DNA from: JANRLT01 sp041736895
GTDB taxonomy: Bacteria; Planctomycetota; Planctomycetia; Pirellulales; JALHPA01
Direction of reading: 5' to 3'
Assembly (NCBI GenBank): GCA_041736895.1
Contig: JBGSSS010000053.1
Span: 1-13,222 of the forward strand
DNA length: 13,222 bases
The notes under the pieces were generated by a model that had not been told where the DNA came from, did not search any database, and saw nothing but the letters and a program-made list of their open reading frames with translations. Shown piece by piece: positions 5,413-10,324 of the stretch (positions are counted from its first letter, which is position 1; each line of letters begins with the position of its first letter). The translations under genes were made by a program, and so were the position numbers.

Positions 5413-7065
5413 ATGACCCGCTATTTGTATATCGAAACCGTCGGCTGTCAGATGAACGTGCTCGACAGCGAGCTCGTCGTCGCGGCGCTGCGCAAGCAAG
5501 GCTACCAACTCACGAACACGCCGGCCAATGCCGACACGATTCTGTTCAACACGTGCAGTGTCCGCCAACATGCTGAGGACAAGATCTACTCCGCGCTCGG
5601 CCGCTTGAAGAAAACGAAGCGTGCCAATCCCGAAAAAATCATCGGCGTTATCGGTTGCATGGCCCAGAAAGACCAGCGCCTTATCTGGGAACGCGCGCCC
5701 TATGTCGACCTGATCGTTGGACCGGGGCAATTGCATCAGGTCCCGCACCTGATCAACGAAATTCGCGACGGGAAGGGACCGCAACTCGAAGTCAGCATGG
5801 GCCGCAAGGATGGCTCGCGCGGCGACATCGAGCGCAGCTTCGAAAGCTACGATCCCGACCGCGATCCCGAAATGCGGCCGACGCCTTATCAGGCCTTCAT
5901 CCGCATCCAAGTCGGCTGCGACAAGTTTTGCACCTACTGCATCGTCCCGTCCGTCCGGGGGCCGGAGCAAGGCCGCGATCCGCAGCACATCGTCGCCGAA
6001 GCGCGCAAACTCGCCGCCGAAGGCTGCCGCGAAATCACACTCCTCGGCCAAACGGTCAACAGCTACAAATTTCGCCACGGCGATGGCCGCATCACGCGTT
6101 TGAGCGATCTGCTCGCGCAGTTGCACGAGATCGATGGACTGCAACGGCTGAAGTTCGTGACCAACTACCCGAAGGACATGACCGATGATTTGCTGTTCGC
6201 GCTCCGCGATCTGAAGAAGTGCTCGCACTATTTGCACGTGCCGGCGCAAAGCGGCAGCGACGTTGTGCTGAAGCGCATGAAGCGCGGCTACACCGTCGGC
6301 GAGTATCGCGAGATGTTTGCGCGGCTGATGGAGGTCCTCCCTGACGCGTCCGTGACGAGCGACTTCATCGTCGGATTTTCAGGAGAAACCGACGCCGATT
6401 TTCAGATGTCGATGGACCTGGTCCGCGAATGCCGGTTCAAGAACAACTTTATCTTCAAGTACAGCGAACGTCCCGGCACGAAGGGGGCCGAGATTCTGCC
6501 CGACGATATCTCGGAAGAGGTCAAGAGCGAGCGCAACCGGCTGCTGCTCGACCTGACGAACCAAATCTGCGAAGAGGAAATGGACAAGTACCTCGGCCGC
6601 AAGGTCGAGATTCTCGTCGAAGGCCCGAGCAAAACGGCAATCCGCGACGGCGCCACGCCGGCGAAATGGCTCGGCAATGGCAATCTTGGAAACGGCGGGC
6701 ACGCTCACGGCGCGAGCCAGGTCGCGGGGAATAAGAACTTGCTGCCGATCCTGAATCAAGGCGGCGAGGAAAGTTTTGTAGCCCGTAGCGTTAGCGAGGG
6801 AGTGTTAAATCACTTGCTTACGCCGCGGGCTACTAATGAACACGATCACGACGACCCCGGCGTGCATCATGTCCACGCCGAGGGCGACCAGCATCAGCTC
6901 CAGCTCATGGGCCGCACGGTCTGCGACCGCATCGTCGTGTTCGACGGCAACCCACGGCTGATCGGGCAGTTCGCCGAGATCGCGATCTATGATGCGAACG
7001 CCCACACGATGTTCGGGAACATTGTCACGCGGCATGTCGGGCCGGAGTTGGTGATGCTGAAGTAA
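5413..7065 (+). CDS. miaB: tRNA-2-methylthio-N6-isopentenyladenosine synthase with enlarged TRAM region
   Basis: A 550-residue radical-SAM methylthiotransferase. MiaB adds a methylthio group to i6A37 of tRNAs reading UNN codons. The N-terminal cluster domain has Cys12 (TVGCQMN), Cys48 (NTCSVR) and Cys82 (IGCMAQ). The radical-SAM cluster is Cys169-Cys173-Cys176 (CDKFCTYC). LLGQTVNSY is typical of MiaB rather than RimO or MtaB. The TRAM domain starts near residue 397 (VEILVEGPSK) and resumes at 497 (QLMGRTVCDRIVVFDGN). Between them, E. coli MiaB has only a few residues, whereas this protein has about 88. The insert holds a Gly-rich part, a palindromic repeat read in frame (455-474) and a His-rich stretch (477-494). 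ATG 5413 is preferred over TTG 5401; neither has a ribosome site, and the upstream sequence is repeat-like. The next gene starts five bases after the stop. Confidence 0.95.
   Translation: MTRYLYIETVGCQMNVLDSELVVAALRKQGYQLTNTPANADTILFNTCSVRQHAEDKIYSALGRLKKTKRANPEKIIGVIGCMAQKDQRLIWERAPYVDLIVGPGQLHQVPHLINEIRDGKGPQLEVSMGRKDGSRGDIERSFESYDPDRDPEMRPTPYQAFIRIQVGCDKFCTYCIVPSVRGPEQGRDPQHIVAEARKLAAEGCREITLLGQTVNSYKFRHGDGRITRLSDLLAQLHEIDGLQRLKFVTNYPKDMTDDLLFALRDLKKCSHYLHVPAQSGSDVVLKRMKRGYTVGEYREMFARLMEVLPDASVTSDFIVGFSGETDADFQMSMDLVRECRFKNNFIFKYSERPGTKGAEILPDDISEEVKSERNRLLLDLTNQICEEEMDKYLGRKVEILVEGPSKTAIRDGATPAKWLGNGNLGNGGHAHGASQVAGNKNLLPILNQGGEESFVARSVSEGVLNHLLTPRATNEHDHDDPGVHHVHAEGDQHQLQLMGRTVCDRIVVFDGNPRLIGQFAEIAIYDANAHTMFGNIVTRHVGPELVMLK
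6774..6835 (+). repeat. GTAG-headed repeat inside the miaB coding sequence
   Basis: Bases 6774-6800 match the reverse complement of 1875-1901 in 26 of 27 positions. The element begins GTAGCCCG (6778) and ends with an inverted version, CGGGCTAC (6826-6833), so about 56 bases are bounded by imperfect inverted repeats (13 of 16 matching). It has no stop in the miaB frame and encodes residues 455-474 (FVARSVSEGVLNHLLTPRAT). Confidence 0.8.
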
Positions 7066-7070
7066 TTGCT

Positions 7071-7601
7071 ATGCGATTTCAATTTGGATTACGAACGCTG
7101 TTGCTACTCTTTCTGCTTGTGGGCTTTTGTTTTTTCATAGTTCGCGATGGATATGAACTTAGCGAATACAATAAAGTTCGCCGTGAAATGCCGCCTTACG
7201 GTGTGTCATGCAAGCACGAGCGGTTCAACGAGGGGCTGCTTTTCACGTTGATTGCCAACGAAGAGCCGATTCGTGGGTTTGAAGTTGAAGTTCGTGATGA
7301 TAAAAACGAAGGTGTTTTTACTTCGGGTTTCATCTCCGGGGATTCCAGGCATGCTCTGAAATTCTTTCTGCGTAAGCAAAATCGCGAAGGTACCGCAGCT
7401 GAGAGCCCTGAAGGAATCACAGTGACGTTGCCATCGATATTCCATGACGCAGAATACGAGTTCATCGTGAATAAGTTTGCGCACCTAGGCTATCATTTCT
7501 TTGCGGATGGTGCCGGCATTCTACCTATCGTTGATAAGAATCGCCGGCATTACACGCTCTGGCTTAAGCTTCGCTCTAAAAAAGAAAACTCCGACAAGTA
7601 G
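7071..7601 (+). CDS. Unknown membrane-anchored protein behind miaB
   Basis: A 176-residue protein that begins MRFQFGLRTLLLLFLLVGFC, a membrane anchor of the (F)xLRTLLxxx type seen on many planctomycete proteins of unknown role. After the helix (about 8-25) comes a soluble domain with mixed charged and aromatic residues, possibly beta-rich; no catalytic motif is recognised. The ATG lies five bases behind the miaB stop, so it is probably co-transcribed, though no ribosome site is obvious. It is clearly AT-richer than miaB and the DUF502 gene, with many A/T third positions, so it may have been acquired separately. The topology is likely N-in with the domain outside the cytoplasmic membrane. Confidence 0.72.
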   Translation: MRFQFGLRTLLLLFLLVGFCFFIVRDGYELSEYNKVRREMPPYGVSCKHERFNEGLLFTLIANEEPIRGFEVEVRDDKNEGVFTSGFISGDSRHALKFFLRKQNREGTAAESPEGITVTLPSIFHDAEYEFIVNKFAHLGYHFFADGAGILPIVDKNRRHYTLWLKLRSKKENSDK

Positions 7602-7642
7602 ACTTTTAAACCTTAAGCACGAATCTTTTCTCCAATCGCAAC

Positions 7643-7668
7643 TCGCTCGAAGCACAGCTTCGAGCTAC
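7643..7668 (-). repeat. GTAG-headed palindrome, GCTCGAAGC stem, copy 1
   Basis: On the minus strand: GTA, then a perfect 9-bp stem GCTCGAAGC / GCTTCGAGC with loop TGT, then GA. It is identical to 8794-8819 except for the three loop bases (TGT here, CAT there). It is part of a cluster of four palindromes filling the 267-base gap 7602-7868. Confidence 0.85.
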
Positions 7669-7680
7669 GAAGCGCAACTC

Positions 7681-7705
7681 GCTCGTGATCACGGTCACGA
7701 GCCAC
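7681..7705 (-). repeat. GTGG-headed palindrome
   Basis: On the minus strand a GTGG head leads to an 8-bp stem GCTCGTGA / TCACGAGC around CCGTGA. It is followed by GA, as in the GCTCGAAGC family. GTAG and GTGG are the two head sequences known for REP elements moved by REP-associated tyrosine transposases. Confidence 0.7.
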
Positions 7706-7710
7706 TGATC

Positions 7711-7750
7711 CGCATCTGATGCGGATTTGTAGGCCCGGCTGTGCCGGGCA
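7711..7750 (+). repeat. Compound palindrome CGCATC(T)GATGCG + GTAGG hairpin, copy A
   Basis: A 13-base palindrome CGCATCTGATGCG (7711-7723) is followed after five bases by GTAGG and a perfect 7-bp hairpin GCCCGGC / GCCGGGC with loop TGT (7733-7749). The same order recurs inverted at 7851-7891, with two stem pairs changed in a compensatory way. Confidence 0.85.
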
Positions 7751-7850
7751 GAGTGAAAACTTCCTAACAACAAAGATTTCCGCAGACAGCTAGCGAAATC
7801 GAAGCGATGGTTCGTCCGCATCGTTCACGCTGCGAAAAGAGTCTGCTCTT

Positions 7851-7891
7851 TGTGCGGCACAGCCGCACCTACGTGATTCGCATCTGATGCG
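7851..7891 (-). repeat. Compound palindrome, copy B, overlapping the DUF502 stop
   Basis: On the minus strand: CGCATCAGATGCG (7891-7879), six bases, then GTAGG and hairpin GTGCGGC / GCCGCAC with loop TGT. Compared with copy A the second and third stem pairs are C-G, C-G there and T-A, G-C here. The TAG of the GTAG head (7869-7871) is the stop codon of the DUF502 gene. Confidence 0.85.
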
Positions 7892-8750
7892 GCGGGACCG
7901 AGACGCCGCAACTGATATAAAACTGCAGCGCCTGGTCGATCGTCATGCGGAGATCGTGCGTCTCGCGCGTTGGCACCATGACGCAATAGCCGGTGACCGG
8001 CGTGGGTGAACCGGGGAGCAGCACCGTAACCGTTGGTTCGCGGGCGGCTTGGTTGACGAGCGAGACGCCGTCGCTGGTCACCAGGCCGATCGACCAGATT
8101 CCTTTGCGCGGGTATTCGACGGCGACGACGCGCTTGTAGTGCTGCTGGTTTTCGGTGAAGAGAAAGTTCGTGACCTTGCGCACCGAGCTATAGACCGAGC
8201 GGACAATCGGCAGGCGCAGCAGCCCGCGCTCAAAGATGTCCCAGATGCCCGCGGCGAGGAGCTTGCCGAGGATGTAGAGGAAGAGCAGAAAGAAGACGCT
8301 GAAGATCGGCACGACCCACTTGGCTTGCAGGTACCGCGCGTTGATAAAGGCGCGGTAGGCATCATTGCCGTTGCCGAAGGGGCCCGCGTCGGGAGCGTTG
8401 GCCCGCAGCCACTCGCTGATCTCCAGCGGAATGTACTCGCCCGAGGGGGCGAGCCGCTGGTACGTTTGGCCGTCGAATTGGACTTTGGCATTGAATGTCT
8501 CTTCGCCGACCGGCTCGACGCGGATATCGGCCATCTGCCAGACGAGCAACTCGCGCACGCCGTCTTCGACGGGCGTCAGCACATACTGGCGCACGGTGCC
8601 AATCGCCCACGCCAGGATCACAATCGTCAGCACCGGCGGCAATAGCACGGCCAGCCCGCGGAGCACCGCCCGACGAAAACGAAAGATCGACTCCGGCCGC
8701 GGCGGCGGCTCGGGCAGGGATTCGGTCTCGATCTCGGGCGTCTGTTCCAT
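7869..8750 (-). CDS. DUF502-family membrane protein
   Basis: A 293-residue inner-membrane protein of the DUF502 (PF04367) family, whose function is not established. The N-terminus is acidic and Pro-rich (1-22). Transmembrane helix 1 is about 29-53 (GLAVLLPPVLTIVILAWAIG), then an extra 90-residue loop, then helix 2 at about 145-168 (WVVPIFSVFFLLFLYILGKL). The family core follows: LLRLPIVRSVYSSVRKVTNF (177-196), EYPRKGIWSIGLVT (212-225) and GSPTPVTGYCVMVPT (247-261), where most members have PNPTSG. The ATG at 8748 has no strong ribosome site. The last six residues (HQMRIT) and the stop come from a palindromic repeat. No partner gene is adjacent: upstream lies a gap of 524 bases. Confidence 0.9.
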   Translation of the reverse strand: MEQTPEIETESLPEPPPRPESIFRFRRAVLRGLAVLLPPVLTIVILAWAIGTVRQYVLTPVEDGVRELLVWQMADIRVEPVGEETFNAKVQFDGQTYQRLAPSGEYIPLEISEWLRANAPDAGPFGNGNDAYRAFINARYLQAKWVVPIFSVFFLLFLYILGKLLAAGIWDIFERGLLRLPIVRSVYSSVRKVTNFLFTENQQHYKRVVAVEYPRKGIWSIGLVTSDGVSLVNQAAREPTVTVLLPGSPTPVTGYCVMVPTRETHDLRMTIDQALQFYISCGVSVPPHQMRIT

Positions 8751-8793
8751 GCCGCGATTATCGAATGCGGCGGAGCGTGTCGCAAGTCTTTAT

Positions 8794-8819
8794 GTAGCTC
8801 GAAGCCATGCTTCGAGCGA
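8794..8819 (+). repeat. GTAG-headed palindrome, GCTCGAAGC stem, copy 2
   Basis: GTA, perfect 9-bp stem GCTCGAAGC / GCTTCGAGC, loop CAT, then GA. It matches the inverted copy at 7643-7668 in 23 of 26 bases; all three differences fall in the loop. The DUF502 gene lies between the two copies. Confidence 0.85.
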
Positions 8820-8967
8820 AACAAACTTCGCGACTTTGAACTCCAAATCGTTCCGCGTCAAACTTTTATAGGGCGTTTCTCCTGCCGATGGGCTTACCAT
8901 CAGTAGGCTTGGGTTGGTGCTGTCGAGGTTGATTGGTGTTCTTGTCTCTTTATTTCAGGCGAATTTA

Positions 8968-8997
8968 GCTCTGAATTTCCTCCGCTTCTCCGTGTTT
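8968..8997 (+). repeat. Dispersed spacer repeat, GAATTT..CCGTGTTT type, copy 3
   Basis: GCTCTGAATTTCCTCCGCTT then CTCCGTGTTT: 26 of 30 bases equal to 1826-1855. The four differences are all C/T changes. It lies in the gap before the response-regulator gene. Confidence 0.6.
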
Positions 8998-9274
8998 CCG
9001 CATTTCGTCTTTTGCTGATTCTGCCATAATTGACGCGCGTGTCGGATGCGCCGGCGCAATGGAACTTCTTGCAGCAGCAGCGGGCCGCGCGACGATGATG
9101 GTATTGAAGTAGATCACTACCGAGACGGCGTGCCCGCAACATGGAAAGGGCTTGCCCGATCGACGGCCGATTTGTCGCAGCGTGCGGCGAACTGGCCGGG
9201 GAACCAAGAATCATGGACGTTGGTTCCGCCATCGCTGGGGAAAAGGAGTTCCCGTTCCCTGCGAGTCTGTCATT

Positions 9275-9727
9275 ATGCGGATGCATGTACCCCCACACGG
9301 GCGTAAGATCACCGAATACCTGAGCGCGGAAAAACCGATGGTCCTCGTCATCGACGACGACCCGGATATCGTCGCGTCGCTGGCCCGGGTTCTGACCACG
9401 GCCGGCTACAACAGCATGTGCTGCCACGATTACGATGGCGCGATCGACAGCGTCCGCGACAACACGCCGGACCTGATTATCAGCGACATCAACATCGCCG
9501 GCCAGAGCGGCTTGCGGCTTTGCGAAACGATCAAGCGCGACATGGGCATGGGCCAAGTGCCGGTCATTTTCCTGTCGGGCGCACAGATCCCCGACATCAT
9601 TCGCCGCGCGCACGAAGCCGGCGGGACGTATTACCTCCGCAAACCGTTCGATCCGCAAGTGCTGCTCGAGCTGGTGGATAAGGCGCTCTGGATGCCGCAT
9701 TTGGTCGATGCGGTGGCGCGGCGGTAA
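9275..9727 (+). CDS. Single-domain response regulator (CheY-like receiver)
   Basis: A 150-residue stand-alone receiver domain. Phosphorylation by a histidine kinase, not found nearby, would occur on Asp71 (LIISDINIAG). The acidic pair is Asp27-Asp28 in VLVIDDDPDI, the switch Ser is 101 (VIFLSG), and the conserved Lys is 123 (LRKPFDP). There is no DNA-binding output domain, so it should act by protein contacts or as a phosphorelay shuttle. The start is uncertain: ATG 9275 adds an unusual 21-residue N-terminal tail (MHVPPHGRKITEYLSAEK), whereas ATG 9338, with GGA upstream, begins exactly at the receiver. The GC-rich composition fits the neighbours. The strong terminator at 9879-9910 lies 150 bases behind, after an inverted repeat pair. 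Confidence 0.88.
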   Translation: MRMHVPPHGRKITEYLSAEKPMVLVIDDDPDIVASLARVLTTAGYNSMCCHDYDGAIDSVRDNTPDLIISDINIAGQSGLRLCETIKRDMGMGQVPVIFLSGAQIPDIIRRAHEAGGTYYLRKPFDPQVLLELVDKALWMPHLVDAVARR

Positions 9728-9763
9728 CAAGAGAATCTAATGCTTTGTCACGACGAAGAATTC

Positions 9764-9840
9764 GGGTGCCACTGGCTCTGCCAGTGCTTTTTGCGTTCGA
9801 TGTTTTGCGTGAAATCGCACTGGCGAAGCCAGTGGCACCC
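9764..9840. repeat. Inverted pair of GTGC-headed CACTGGC palindromes
   Basis: Left arm 9764-9787 and right arm 9817-9840 match as inverted repeats in 22 of 24 bases; the two differences are in the 3-base loop. Each arm is a hairpin with stem CACTGGC / GCCAGTG and a GGGTGC flank. A third copy lies at 5040-5061. The paired arrangement is like the inverted REP pairs (BIMEs) of enterobacteria. Confidence 0.85.
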
Positions 9841-9878
9841 ACCTGAAACTTTAGCTGTGACAATGCACTAGAAGTTAG

Positions 9879-9910
9879 AAGACAGGAGTCAGACGACTCC
9901 TGTCTTTTTT
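9879..9910 (+). terminator. Intrinsic terminator of the response-regulator gene
   Basis: A perfect 12-bp stem AAGACAGGAGTC / GACTCCTGTCTT (9879-9890, 9895-9906) with loop AGAC is followed by T (to 9910). The T run lies on the plus-strand side. On the minus strand the downstream sequence (CTAACTTC) is less U-rich, so termination of slyX from here would be weaker. It ends exactly at the slyX stop codon. Confidence 0.88.
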
Positions 9911-10149
9911 CATTCGCTCATGTCTTCCTCAGCATCCGTGGCTGTTTTTACTTTGTATTCGCTCGCACTCTGACGCGCATTGAGCATTTCTTGCAGCGCA
10001 CGGACCTGCTTTTCGAGCTGTTGCAAGCTGCGCGACTGGGCGAGCATGCCGGTGTGCAGGTCTTCGACCTGCTTTTGTTGAAACGCGAACGCCGTTTCCA
10101 ATTCGACAAGCCGCTCATGCAGCGGATGGAGATGCAGATCGTCGGGCAT
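9910..10149 (-). CDS. slyX: SlyX-family coiled-coil protein
   Basis: A 79-residue protein of the SlyX family (about 70-80 residues). The pattern LHERLVELETAFAFQQKQVE (10-29), followed by a continuing heptad-like helix to LQEMLNARQS (about 62), is typical: E. coli SlyX has ARLAELESRLAFQE in the same place. The protein is expected to form a coiled-coil oligomer in the cytoplasm; its molecular role is unknown in any species. The acidic tail (DAEEDMSE) is an addition. The ATG at 10147-10149 has only a weak ribosome site. It converges on the response-regulator gene and is separated from the downstream-facing gene at 10325 by an inverted repeat pair. Confidence 0.85.
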   Translation of the reverse strand: MPDDLHLHPLHERLVELETAFAFQQKQVEDLHTGMLAQSRSLQQLEKQVRALQEMLNARQSASEYKVKTATDAEEDMSE

Positions 10150-10182
10150 GAGAAGTTAGAAGAGTGCCGCGACAATAATTCA

Positions 10183-10320
10183 TTAGCCCCCGGTCAATGA
10201 CCGGGGAGCAAGACGTCGCGCGGGTGATGGCTTGGAGTTGGGTCTGACATTGCTTTTTAGAAATTGTCGGCTGGATATCGCTCCACACGCGTTCCCCCCC
10301 CGTCATTGACGGGGGGCTAA
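10183..10320. repeat. Inverted pair of TTAG-headed palindromes
   Basis: Left unit 10183-10209: TTAG, C, 8-bp stem CCCCGGTC / GACCGGGG, loop AAT. Right unit 10291-10320 on the minus strand: TTAG, 9-bp stem CCCCCCGTC / GACGGGGGG, loop AAT. One stem pair is G-C in the left copy and C-G in the right, a double compensatory change. The units flank an 80-base segment without a gene. The right unit ends four bases beyond the stop of the 10325-11809 gene and may serve as its terminator. Confidence 0.85.
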
Positions 10321-10324
10321 ATGC

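Larger units (their letters stand above)
8751..9274. other. Long spacer between DUF502 and response-regulator genes
   Basis: This 524-base stretch holds a GTAG palindrome (8794-8819) and a dispersed repeat (8968-8997). From about 9030 to 9274 the sequence is GC-rich. Short frames cross it, but their composition does not look coding and none has a family signature. The last 250 bases may be the leader or promoter region of the response regulator; no good -35/-10 pair is seen. Confidence 0.5.

Noticed and set aside
5356..6249. 297-codon minus-strand frame
   Set aside because: Antisense to the N-terminal and radical-SAM parts of miaB.
7602..7868. Possible CRISPR array (several palindromes in a short gap)
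   Set aside because: The units differ in sequence and spacing, and there are no regular repeats with unique spacers and no cas genes.
8049..8645. 198-codon plus-strand frame
   Set aside because: Antisense shadow of the DUF502 gene, which has clear membrane helices and family motifs.
9046..9306. 86-codon plus-strand frame before the response regulator
   Set aside because: No ribosome site, no family signature, and it overlaps the start of the receiver gene in another frame.
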